From Panacagrimonas sp041603235 (GTDB taxonomy: Bacteria > Pseudomonadota > Gammaproteobacteria > Nevskiales > Nevskiaceae): a DNA stretch of 64,000 nt. Below the pieces are notes generated by a model, which made no database searches, had not been told where the DNA came from, and saw only the letters and a list, made by a program, of their open reading frames with translations. The DNA is taken from NCBI GenBank assembly GCA_041603235.1, contig JBFIES010000002.1, positions 496,001 to 560,000 on the forward strand, given 5' to 3'. A program made the position numbers and the translations under genes. Positions 52,519-60,831 of this stretch are shown piece after piece (within the stretch, counting starts at the first letter, position 1; each line of letters starts with the position of its first letter).

Positions 52519-54864
52519 ATGGCCAGAACCAACTCAAGGAAAGCGTCGCGCGGGCGCGGTAAGCGCTCGATATTCAGGCGCATTCTGCTCTTTTTGCTGA
52601 CCGTCACCATCCTCGCGATCTGCGTGGGCGGACTGCTCCTGTCCGGATATCTGATCAAGCTCGACGACGAAATCCGCGCCCGCTTTGCCGGAACCCGCTG
52701 GGCATTGCCGGCCCAGGTATTTTCCGCGCCGCTAGACCTTTACCCGGGCCGGGACATCTCCAGTGATGCCCTGCAGCGTGAACTCAAGCGGCTCGGCTAT
52801 CGGCCCACCGATAAGCTGGCGGGGCCGGGTACTTTCTCCGCCAATGGCAAGGACCTCACGGCCCATGTGCGCGCCTTTCAGTTCTGGGATGGGCCGCAGC
52901 CGGAAGCCAAGATTGGGGTGAAGTTTTCCAGTTTCGGAATTGCGGCGATTCGCGATCTGGAAGCCGATGAGGCACGGGATATTGTCCGCCTCGACCCGAT
53001 GCTCATCGGCAGTATTTATCCCACTCGACAGGGCGAAGACCGGGTGCTTCTGCGCCTCGAAGAAATCCCGCCACTGCTGCGCGATGGCTTGCTGGCGGTG
53101 GAAGATGCCGGCTTTTACGACCATTTTGGAATCAGTTTGCGCGGAATCGCGCGGGCTGCGGTGGCTAACGTCAAGGCAGGCCGGGTGGTTCAGGGCGCAT
53201 CCACAATTACCCAGCAGTTGGTCAAGAATTTCTTCCTGAGCAGCCGGCGCGACATGCAGCGCAAGGCCAAGGAAGCGCTGATGGCGTTACTGCTGGAGGC
53301 GCATTACAGCAAGGACGAAATTCTCGAGGCCTACTTCAATGAGGTCCACCTCGGGCAGGACGGTAATCGCGCCGTACATGGCTTCGGTCTGGGGAGCCGC
53401 TTCTACTTCAACAAACCGGTTAGCGAGCTGCGCGTCCACGAGATTGCCCTGTTGATCGGCGTAGTGAAAGGCTCGTCGCACTACAACCCGCGGCGCAACC
53501 CTAAAAATGCCACTGCGCGCCGAGCCGTGGTCCTGGGTGTCCTGAAGAAGCGCGGACTGATCACCGAGGAACAGTACGAGGAAGCTCTGGCCCAGCCTCT
53601 GGGCGTGGCCGGCGGTACCAAGGGCACGGTCGAGCGTTATCCGGCATTCGTGGATCTGGTCAAACGCCAGCTCACCGGCCAGTACAAGGAAGAGGACATC
53701 GTCAACGAAGGTCTGCGTATCTTCACCACGCTGGAGCCGCATACCCAGGAACTTCTGGAAAAGAACCTTTCGGAAGGGGTCGACAAGCTGGAGAAGGACC
53801 ACAAGAAGGAAGCCAACAGCCTGCAAACCGCCGGCGTGATCACCAGCGTCAACGGAGGCGAGGTCCTTGCAGTCGTGGGCGGGCGCAATTTCCGGTATGC
53901 CGGGTTCAATCGTGCGTTGGATTCGAAGCGCAGTATTGGCTCTCTGGTCAAACCCTTTGTGTATCTTTCCGCCCTGACCCAGTTCCCGGATCGTTATCAG
54001 CTTCAGACCGTTCTTGAAGATGCGCCGATTGAGGTGCCGCTCGCCAACCGGAAAGTCTGGCGGCCCAAGAATTACGACAAGCGTCTGCATGGTCCGCAGC
54101 CCCTGTATCGTGCGCTGGCCAAGTCCTACAACCTGCCGACGGTGCGTATCGGCATGGATGCCGGTGTGGACAATGTCATCAAGGCGCTCAAGGCCAGCGG
54201 CTATTCCGGTGACGCCCAGCCTCTGCCAAGTGTGCTGCTGGGGGCGATTGATATCTCACCGATCGAAGTCGCCCAGATGTACGGCACGCTGGCGGCAGGG
54301 GGTTTCCAGAGTCAGCTTTCTGCCATTCGCAGCGTGACCACCAAAGAAGGAACGCCGCTGAATCGTTACCCCATCAAGGTGCGCCAGACCCTGCCGGAAG
54401 GTCAGACCTATCTGATCAATTGGGCGCTGACTCAGGTGATCCGGATTGGAACCTCGCGCCATGCGCTGTCTGCTGTCCCTGCGGGCGCCGAACTGGCCGG
54501 CAAGACCGGCACCACTGATGATTTGCGTGACTCCTGGTTTGCCGGCTTCGGCGCCGACTTGGTGTCCGTGATCTGGATGGGACGTGACGATTACAAGTCG
54601 ATGGGCTTTACCGGCTCCTCCGGCTCGCTGCGCCTGTGGACACAGCTCATGAAGGACCTGAAGGTTCGCGGCCTGGACATGATTCCTCCATCTGATGTCG
54701 AAATGCAGCTGACCGATACCTTCACCGGGCTCAAGGCCGATGAAGGTTGTGCCGACGCCATCCTGATACCCTATCTGCGCGGCAGAGCGCCGCAAAACTA
54801 CGCGCCCTGCGCGAACGCGGCGGCACCGACGACACTGGATTGGTTGCGGGAGATGTTTGAATGA
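52519..54864 (+). CDS. mrcB: Penicillin-binding protein 1b (bifunctional)
   Basis: Class A PBP that polymerises and cross-links peptidoglycan, 781 residues: a basic cytoplasmic tail, one membrane helix (about 21-45), the UB2H domain (about 65-150), the glycosyltransferase GT51 domain with catalytic Glu195 in EDAGFYDHFG and GASTITQQLVKN, and the transpeptidase with active Ser475 (SLVK), SYN (near 535) and KTG at 662. The domain order is that of E. coli PBP1b. Its stop overlaps the start of an LpoP-like lipoprotein gene, the probable activator. Confidence 0.96.
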   Translation: MARTNSRKASRGRGKRSIFRRILLFLLTVTILAICVGGLLLSGYLIKLDDEIRARFAGTRWALPAQVFSAPLDLYPGRDISSDALQRELKRLGYRPTDKLAGPGTFSANGKDLTAHVRAFQFWDGPQPEAKIGVKFSSFGIAAIRDLEADEARDIVRLDPMLIGSIYPTRQGEDRVLLRLEEIPPLLRDGLLAVEDAGFYDHFGISLRGIARAAVANVKAGRVVQGASTITQQLVKNFFLSSRRDMQRKAKEALMALLLEAHYSKDEILEAYFNEVHLGQDGNRAVHGFGLGSRFYFNKPVSELRVHEIALLIGVVKGSSHYNPRRNPKNATARRAVVLGVLKKRGLITEEQYEEALAQPLGVAGGTKGTVERYPAFVDLVKRQLTGQYKEEDIVNEGLRIFTTLEPHTQELLEKNLSEGVDKLEKDHKKEANSLQTAGVITSVNGGEVLAVVGGRNFRYAGFNRALDSKRSIGSLVKPFVYLSALTQFPDRYQLQTVLEDAPIEVPLANRKVWRPKNYDKRLHGPQPLYRALAKSYNLPTVRIGMDAGVDNVIKALKASGYSGDAQPLPSVLLGAIDISPIEVAQMYGTLAAGGFQSQLSAIRSVTTKEGTPLNRYPIKVRQTLPEGQTYLINWALTQVIRIGTSRHALSAVPAGAELAGKTGTTDDLRDSWFAGFGADLVSVIWMGRDDYKSMGFTGSSGSLRLWTQLMKDLKVRGLDMIPPSDVEMQLTDTFTGLKADEGCADAILIPYLRGRAPQNYAPCANAAAPTTLDWLREMFE

Positions 54865-55442
54865 AGTTTCGCTTGATTGCGGTGTTGCTGACGTCCCTGC
54901 TGCTGCACGCGTGCACGACGCCGTCCGCTACCGGCAGACGCGAAAGTTCCACCCAGTATCCGCCGCCGGTCTCGACCATTCCGGAAGAAGACCAATATGG
55001 GCAGGGCGAAACCGAAATCGCCTACGTGCCGCCCACGCGGGTCCCGCAACCCCTGGAAGCGGAGCCGATTGCACCGCCGTCCTATCCAAAAACCGCGGGT
55101 GAGGTCAGTGGTCAGGCCGTGGTGTCCCTGATGCAGATGGCCAACGAGGCCAGTGCCAAGGGCCAGTACGATCTGGCCGCCTCGCAACTCGAACGCGCGC
55201 AGCGCATCGAGCCACGCAATTATTTCGTGTGGTCGGCGATGGCCAAGGTCTACCTCAAGCAGGAGCAATACGCGCAGGCGATTTCCGTGGCCGGCAAGTC
55301 CAACAGTCTGGCGCGCGGCAACATCTACGTTGAACTCGAAAACTACAAGACCATCGCCAGCGCACGGCGAAGCAGTGGTGACTCGCTCGGTGCCTTGCAG
55401 GCGGAAGCCAAGATAGAAGAATTGGAACGTGTCGGCCGGTAG
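54861..55442 (+). CDS. TPR lipoprotein, LpoP-like PBP1b activator
   Basis: A 193-residue lipoprotein: the lipobox LLHAC puts the acylated Cys at 18, and there is no Asp at +2, so it should go to the outer membrane. A Pro-rich linker (about 20-80) precedes TPR-like repeats (about 85-190, YDLAASQLERAQRIEPRNYFVWSAMAKVYLKQ). In Pseudomonas aeruginosa LpoP, a TPR lipoprotein encoded next to PBP1b, activates it; the position and architecture here match, and the ATGA overlap with mrcB supports a link. E. coli LpoB is unrelated in sequence. Function is inferred. Confidence 0.82.
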   Translation: MKFRLIAVLLTSLLLHACTTPSATGRRESSTQYPPPVSTIPEEDQYGQGETEIAYVPPTRVPQPLEAEPIAPPSYPKTAGEVSGQAVVSLMQMANEASAKGQYDLAASQLERAQRIEPRNYFVWSAMAKVYLKQEQYAQAISVAGKSNSLARGNIYVELENYKTIASARRSSGDSLGALQAEAKIEELERVGR

Positions 55443-55449
55443 CTGATGC

Positions 55450-57339
55450 GTGCGCGACATCTTCGGCCCAGATGGCCCGCTGGCGCGCGGCATACCCGGA
55501 TTCAGACCGCGCGAAGTGCAGGCGCGCATGGCCGAGGAAGTCAGCGCGGCCTTAGAGCAGTCTGAGCTTCGCCTGATCGAGGCCGGTACGGGTACCGGCA
55601 AGACCTTCGCCTATCTGGTTCCGGTGCTGATGGCCGGGTGCAGGGTGATCGTCTCCACCGGCACCAAAAACCTGCAGGACCAATTGTTTGAGCGCGATCT
55701 GCCGCGCCTGCTGGAGGTGCTGCGTGTCCCGGCACGCACGGCCATGCTCAAGGGCCGCAACAATTATCTGTGTCTGTACCGAATGAAGCGCGCTCAGCAG
55801 AGCAGCGCCGGAGCGGCGGATACAAGATTGTCTGATGTTGAGCGCTGGTCGCGCATGACGGACCGCGGCGAAGTCACCGAACTGGGCCATGTCATTGAAG
55901 ACGCCCGTTTTCGCAGCAACATCACTTCGACGGCCGACAATTGCCTGGGTTCCAAGTGTTCGGATTTTCAGGACTGCTTCGTGGTGAAAAGCCGGCGGCA
56001 GGCCATGGGCGCCGATCTGGTGGTGGCCAATCACCATGTGTTGCTGTCTGACGTGCTGCTCAAGGAAGAAGGCTTCGGCGAAATCCTGCCCGGCGCGGAT
56101 GCGGTTATTGTTGATGAAGCCCACCAGTTACCCGAGCTTGCGGGCCAGTTCTTCGGAACCCGGGTTTCAACACGCCAGTTGCGCGATCTGGCTGACGATG
56201 CGCTCAAGCTGTCAGCGGAGCAGGGCGATGTTCCCGACCTGCACAAGGTGGCGCTGGCCATGGCCAATCCGGTAATCCGCCTGGAGTCGAGCCTGGCCGC
56301 GCTGCCTGGCCGCATGGAATGCGAAAGATTTCTCGACCGGCATCAGGGCAGCGAGCCGGTGGACGCCGTGCGCAACGCGCTAGACGATCTGATCCAGGAA
56401 CTGGAAGCCTGTCGCGAACGCAGCGTGGCATTGGATGCCCTGGCTGGACGCGCCAATCTGGTGTACTCGCGACTGGCCCTGTGCACGATGGCAGGAGAAG
56501 ATCAGGACCACGTACGCTGGGTAGAGCCGCAAGGTCGAGGCGGGAGCTTTCATGCCACGCCATTGGACCTCGGGCAGGGGTTTTCCCGCGTGTTTTCGGC
56601 CCATCCTGGCGCCTGGGTGCTGACGTCTGCGACCTTGTCCGCGGCAGGTGACTTCGCTCATTTCCGGCGCAACATCGGGGCGGAGCATGCACCGGCACTG
56701 GCGCTAGAAAGCCCGTTTGATTACCGCGCGCAAATGCGGCTGCTGCTGCCGGACAAATTGCCAGAGCCTTCGGCCCCGGACTACTCGCAGAAGGTGGCCG
56801 AACTCAGTGCCGAGCTGATCCAGGCCAGCGGCGGCGGCGCCTTTGTTCTGTGTACCAGCCACCGCGCCTTGCGCCTGATTGCCGATGTGCTGCGTGCGCG
56901 CCTGAGCATGCCTGTCCTGGTGCAGGGAGAGGAAGATCGAAGCCGGCTGGTCGAGCGGTTTGCCGCTGATGGCAACGCGGTACTGGTGGGGACGCATAGT
57001 TTCTGGGAGGGCGTGGACGTGAAAGGGCGAGCCTTGCGTCTTGTGATCATCGACAAGCTGCCGTTTTCAGCGCCGGGCGATCCGGTCAACGATGCGCGGC
57101 AGAACGCCCTTCGCCGGCAGGGCGGGAATCCCTTTGTTGATGTGCAATTGCCCGAGGCCATTGTCAGCCTGCGTCAGGGCGCTGGCAGGCTCATTCGCGA
57201 CGAAGCCGATCAGGGCCTTCTGGTGTTGTGTGATCCTCGTCTGCGCAGCAAGGGCTATGGAAAGAAGATGCTGGGCGCGCTGCCCGAGATGACCCGCCTC
57301 GATAAGCCACAGGCCCTGCAATGGTTGGCGGAGCTGTAG
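55450..57339 (+). CDS. yoaA: DinG-family ATP-dependent DNA helicase YoaA
   Basis: XPD-like iron-sulfur helicase of 629 residues that acts with DNA polymerase III chi. Walker A EAGTGTGKTFAYLVP (about 45-55), Fe-S cysteines in NNYLCLY and CLGSKCSDFQDCF, DEAH box VIVDEAHQLPE, and C-terminal motifs GTHSFWEGVDVKG and RQGAGRLIRDEADQG are present. The start is GTG 55450, 8 bp after the lipoprotein stop; no better ATG is in frame. The next gene tsaB gives the E. coli yoaA-tsaB order. Confidence 0.94.
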   Translation: MRDIFGPDGPLARGIPGFRPREVQARMAEEVSAALEQSELRLIEAGTGTGKTFAYLVPVLMAGCRVIVSTGTKNLQDQLFERDLPRLLEVLRVPARTAMLKGRNNYLCLYRMKRAQQSSAGAADTRLSDVERWSRMTDRGEVTELGHVIEDARFRSNITSTADNCLGSKCSDFQDCFVVKSRRQAMGADLVVANHHVLLSDVLLKEEGFGEILPGADAVIVDEAHQLPELAGQFFGTRVSTRQLRDLADDALKLSAEQGDVPDLHKVALAMANPVIRLESSLAALPGRMECERFLDRHQGSEPVDAVRNALDDLIQELEACRERSVALDALAGRANLVYSRLALCTMAGEDQDHVRWVEPQGRGGSFHATPLDLGQGFSRVFSAHPGAWVLTSATLSAAGDFAHFRRNIGAEHAPALALESPFDYRAQMRLLLPDKLPEPSAPDYSQKVAELSAELIQASGGGAFVLCTSHRALRLIADVLRARLSMPVLVQGEEDRSRLVERFAADGNAVLVGTHSFWEGVDVKGRALRLVIIDKLPFSAPGDPVNDARQNALRRQGGNPFVDVQLPEAIVSLRQGAGRLIRDEADQGLLVLCDPRLRSKGYGKKMLGALPEMTRLDKPQALQWLAEL

Positions 57340-57388
57340 GACACTGTTGGTCGCTCGCTATTAATTTCCAAGTTCGATACTGATCCCC

Positions 57389-58099
57389 ATGCGCCTTCTG
57401 AGTCTGGATACCGCCACTGAAGCCTGTTCTGCGGCCCTGCTGTGCGACGGTCAGGTGACCGAGCGCTTCGAAGTCACGGGCCGAGGACATACAGCCATGA
57501 TGCTGCCGATGGTCCATGGACTGATGCGCGACGCCGGTGTGGCCTTTTCTGACCTCGATGGGCTGGTCTGTGGTGTGGGGCCCGGCAGCTTTGCCGGCGT
57601 GAGAATCGGCACGGGTTTCATCAAGGGGCTGGCGCTGGCGCTGGATAAGCCGGTGGTTGCAGTCAGTTCACTGGCGATGCTGGCGCAGGGCAGCATCGAG
57701 CAGGGCGCGGACAAGGTGCTGGCCGCAATCGACGCGCGGATGGAGGAAATCTATATCGGCGCGTACGAGCGCGACGCCGCCGGACTTGCACGCAGCGTCT
57801 CGGATGCTCAGGTGGTGGCACCCGAGAATCTGAGTCTGCCGAACCTGCCTGAAGGCATCTGGCAAGGCGCAGGAACGGGCTGGGGCCGGTATCGCGCGCA
57901 AATTTGCAGTCGCCTGGGCCTTGAGGTGGTTGATGTTCAACCCGAAGCCCTGCCGCGTGCCTCAAACGCGCTCAAGCTGGCGGCCCCGGCTTTTGAAACA
58001 GGAGACACGCTGCGCTCCGACGAGCTGGCACCGGTGTATTTGCGCAACAAGGTGGCGCTGACCCTGATTGAGCAGTTGGCACGCAAAAAAACTTCCTAG
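57389..58099 (+). CDS. tsaB: tRNA threonylcarbamoyladenosine synthesis protein TsaB
   Basis: Partner of TsaD and TsaE in making t6A37 of ANN-reading tRNAs. The 236 residues are an ASKHA-fold protein starting LLSLDTATEACSAAL, with GVGPGSFAGVRIGTGFIKGLAL and AAIDARMEEIYIGAYE, typical of TsaB. The His-x-x-x-His metal site of TsaD is absent as expected. It is 49 bp after yoaA. Confidence 0.95.
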   Translation: MRLLSLDTATEACSAALLCDGQVTERFEVTGRGHTAMMLPMVHGLMRDAGVAFSDLDGLVCGVGPGSFAGVRIGTGFIKGLALALDKPVVAVSSLAMLAQGSIEQGADKVLAAIDARMEEIYIGAYERDAAGLARSVSDAQVVAPENLSLPNLPEGIWQGAGTGWGRYRAQICSRLGLEVVDVQPEALPRASNALKLAAPAFETGDTLRSDELAPVYLRNKVALTLIEQLARKKTS

Positions 58100-58242
58100 A
58101 ATCACGCCGGATCCATGGCAGGCATTTCGCGCTTAGTTTTAAGGGTTTTATCGCAGCCGCGAACGAATGTCTGGGCAGCGTTTACGCTGTGATCGCGAGT
58201 CGCTGTGCCAGCGGCTTGCTGAAACCTGAGCGGCAAATCGAG

Positions 58243-58248
58243 GATAAT
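58243..58248 (+). promoter_or_regulatory. -10 element of the SRP RNA gene
   Basis: GATAAT lies 7 nt before the predicted RNA start at 58256, with a GC-rich discriminator (CGCCGCT) of the kind seen in stringently controlled stable-RNA promoters. The -35 is unclear (CTGAAA at an 18-bp spacing is a weak candidate). Confidence 0.6.
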
Positions 58249-58255
58249 CGCCGCT

Positions 58256-58358
58256 GGTCCGCGTCGGCTTCCCGCGACGGAAAACCGTGAACCCCGCCAG
58301 GCCCGGAAGGGAGCAACGGCAGCGGTAGCCCGGGTGCCGGGGTCAGCTGACGCGGGCC
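58256..58358 (+). ncRNA. ffs: Signal recognition particle 4.5S RNA
   Basis: RNA partner of Ffh in co-translational membrane targeting. The conserved tip of helix 8 is present: CAGGCCCGGAAGGGAGCA around 58298-58315, with its GGAA tetraloop and the asymmetric loop that contacts Ffh. The ends pair (GGTCCGCGTC with GACGCGGGCC) to form the long hairpin, giving about 103 nt. It lies between tsaB and a tandem AAA+ gene, close to dnaX. The exact ends are inferred from pairing. Confidence 0.95.
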
Positions 58359-58720
58359 TTCTCGTTCTCCCAAAGCAACATTTTTCTGATCGGCAAATTG
58401 CCGGAAAGGTGAGACGAGCAGGCCAAACATCATGGATGTCGCTCTTGGCACCCGCTATCAGCTTCTGATTCGGCTTTCCACTATTTCTGGCATTAAGCTT
58501 GAAGAATCAGAAGCTTGTAAGTGTTGTCCACAGGCAATGCGCAAAGACGCTCACAGGCCTTGGCCTCGCGGCCATATCGACCGGGCGGTCGGCCAGACGA
58601 GCCAAGCTGCTGATTGAAAACCCCTTGGCCCGAGCGCCAATTGGAATTCTTGGCAGCTTGCGCCACTAGGCCCAATCTTGGCCCGCCACTGCCACTCGTG
58701 GCTTGAATCCGACTACCGCA
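58359..58720 (+). other. Intergenic region between ffs and the AAA+ gene
   Basis: This 362-bp stretch has no convincing gene; a 61-residue frame at 58432-58617 has no Shine-Dalgarno sequence and a Cys/Arg-rich translation. It holds an 11-nt inverted repeat (58461-58471 with 58504-58514, 32-nt spacer), with an AAGCTT palindrome arm next to it, and TTGTCCACA at 58524-58532, one base from a DnaA box. The promoter of the AAA+ gene should be here, but I could not place it. Confidence 0.5.
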
Positions 58721-60742
58721 ATGATGGAACCGTTTGAACAGCGCATCGTCCTGACCTGGGCCGCCCACCTGGCAACCCGGCTGGAGCGCCATCGCTGGGC
58801 GCAGGAAGGCCTACTTCGTTTTCTGGAAGACGAGGCCGGACAACTCAAGATCAACCTGGGCGAGAAGCCCGCCAAGCTCAAGGCCGATGAGTTGCTTCGC
58901 ATTCTGAAGAAGCGCCTGGGCATGCTCACCAACGCCCGGGCGGGCACGCTGGAACTCAACCTGCAGGCTGTTGCACGCCTGCTCAAGCTCAACACGGCGG
59001 AAAAGAAAGTCATGGGCATGCTGGTCCGCGCCCGTGTCACGCCTCAGGTTGAAGATCTCTTTGAAACCCTGGAACTGGACGAGCTCCGTATCGGCGACAG
59101 CGGCGTCATCACCCTGTTGTCCACCATGCTCGGCCTGTCTCGAAGTGAAGTGGTCAATGCCATTTCGCGACGCGGCAGACTGATTTCCAGCGGTCTGTTT
59201 ACCACCGACTATCGATCAGACTGCGAGCCTCTGGCGGCGCTGACTGGCTTCCTTCAGTCGCAGGGTGCGCCGGTGAAGGATGTACGCGCCGCGCTTCTGG
59301 GTGAGTCGCTGACGCATCATCTGGATTGGGAGGACTACGATCATCTGCGCGCGGACCGTGAGCTGGCGGCGACCTTGCTGCAGCGCGCCGTGAGCGAGCG
59401 CGCCAACGGCATCCATGTTTTGCTCTACGGGCCGCCAGGCACCGGCAAGACCGAATTCTGCAAGACGCTCGCTGCCAGGCTCGGCCTGAAGATTTACGGG
59501 GTCGGGCAGTCTGACGACCATGGCGAAGAACCTTCGCGTGATCAGCGCATGGGGGCTTTTCGACTGTCGCAGAAATTATTGGAAAGCCAGAACGACGCCC
59601 TGTTGTTGTTCGACGAGGCCGAGGACATGCTGCACAGCGAGATGGATGTGCTGGGCGATGGCGATCGCGGTGGATACGGATCACGCGTTTTCATGCACCG
59701 CCTGTTCGAGCAGACCCCGGTGCCGACCTTGTGGACCGTCAACGACCCCGGTGCCCTCGGACCTTCCGTGCTTCGGCGCATGACCTACGCGATCGAAATG
59801 AAGGTGCCGCCGGCGCGCGTGCGCGAACGGGTCTGGCAGCGGCTTCTGGACAGGGAACAAGTGCAGATTCCCGCGGAAGAAGTTCGCCGTCTGGCTGAGG
59901 ATTTTGACACCGCACCGGCCGTGGCAGCCGGCGCCGTGCGCTCCGCGCGGCTGACCAGTGGCGGGTTTAACGACATCCGGCGCGCCGTGCATTCCATCGA
60001 CAAGGTCATGCGTGGAAGCGAAGCGCCGCCAAAATCAGCGCCAAGCGTGCGTTATGAGCCCGCTCTGATTCACGCCGATCACGATCTGGCACAGCTGCGC
60101 GACCGTTTGCTGGGCATTGATACCCGGGCATTTTCCATGTGCCTGTATGGTCCTCCGGGTACGGGCAAGTCCGCTTATGTGCGATGGCTGGCGCATGAGC
60201 TGGGACTGGAAGTGATCCAGAAGCGAGCCTCAGACCTGCTTTCAAAATGGGTGGGCGAGAACGAGCGCAACATTGCCCAGGCGTTTGCCGAAGCCCGTGA
60301 CAGCGGAGCTTTCCTGATCTTTGATGAGGCCGATTCCTTGCTCGGTGACCGGCGCAATGCGCAGCAGGGCTGGGAGATCAGTCAGGTCAATGAAATGCTG
60401 ACCTGGATGGAGTCCCATGAACTGCCGTTTGCCTGCATCACCAACCTCATGGGACATCTGGACGAAGCTGCACTGCGCCGTTTCTCTTTCAAGGTACGCT
60501 TTGATTTTCTCAAGCCCGCGCAGCGCGATCAGGCGTTCGAGCATTATTTTGGCTTGGCGCCGCCGGCAGGTGTGAGCGAACTGGAAACCCTGACCCCCGG
60601 AGACTATGCCGTGGTCAAGAATCGCGCACGCCTGCTCGGAACCGACGCTGATCCGATGGAACTGCTGCGCATGTTGCGCCAGGAAGTGACGGTGAAACCG
60701 CAACGTGGGCGGCAGATCGGGTTTCGGGCCGCGTTGCAATAA
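58721..60742 (+). CDS. Tandem AAA+ ATPase of unknown function
   Basis: A 673-residue cytoplasmic protein. A helical N-terminal region (about 1-190, with LKADELLRILKKRLGMLTNA) is followed by two AAA+ modules: Walker A GPPGTGKTEF (about 237) with LLLFDEAEDMLHSE, and GPPGTGKSAY (about 477) with FLIFDEADSLLGDRR. The second has the SKWVGENERNIAQAFAEA pattern of FtsH/Cdc48-like classic AAA domains. It has no protease or membrane part. ATG 58721 (or 58724) lacks a clear Shine-Dalgarno sequence. Neighbours are SRP RNA and dnaX. A remodelling or chaperone role is likely, but the client is unknown. Confidence 0.82.
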   Translation: MMEPFEQRIVLTWAAHLATRLERHRWAQEGLLRFLEDEAGQLKINLGEKPAKLKADELLRILKKRLGMLTNARAGTLELNLQAVARLLKLNTAEKKVMGMLVRARVTPQVEDLFETLELDELRIGDSGVITLLSTMLGLSRSEVVNAISRRGRLISSGLFTTDYRSDCEPLAALTGFLQSQGAPVKDVRAALLGESLTHHLDWEDYDHLRADRELAATLLQRAVSERANGIHVLLYGPPGTGKTEFCKTLAARLGLKIYGVGQSDDHGEEPSRDQRMGAFRLSQKLLESQNDALLLFDEAEDMLHSEMDVLGDGDRGGYGSRVFMHRLFEQTPVPTLWTVNDPGALGPSVLRRMTYAIEMKVPPARVRERVWQRLLDREQVQIPAEEVRRLAEDFDTAPAVAAGAVRSARLTSGGFNDIRRAVHSIDKVMRGSEAPPKSAPSVRYEPALIHADHDLAQLRDRLLGIDTRAFSMCLYGPPGTGKSAYVRWLAHELGLEVIQKRASDLLSKWVGENERNIAQAFAEARDSGAFLIFDEADSLLGDRRNAQQGWEISQVNEMLTWMESHELPFACITNLMGHLDEAALRRFSFKVRFDFLKPAQRDQAFEHYFGLAPPAGVSELETLTPGDYAVVKNRARLLGTDADPMELLRMLRQEVTVKPQRGRQIGFRAALQ

Positions 60743-60831
60743 CGTTGGCGAGCCGCAGCCATCGCAAAGCTGGTCGCGCGCCGCCCAGTGGGTGACAATT
60801 GTCGGCTCATGCTGAGCCTCTCGCCAAACCA

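Noticed and set aside
58524..58532. Replication origin
   Set aside because: Only one near-match to a DnaA box, no AT-rich unwinding region, and no dnaA or dnaN nearby.
58432..58617. 61-residue open frame after ffs
   Set aside because: No Shine-Dalgarno sequence and a composition typical of non-coding GC-rich DNA.
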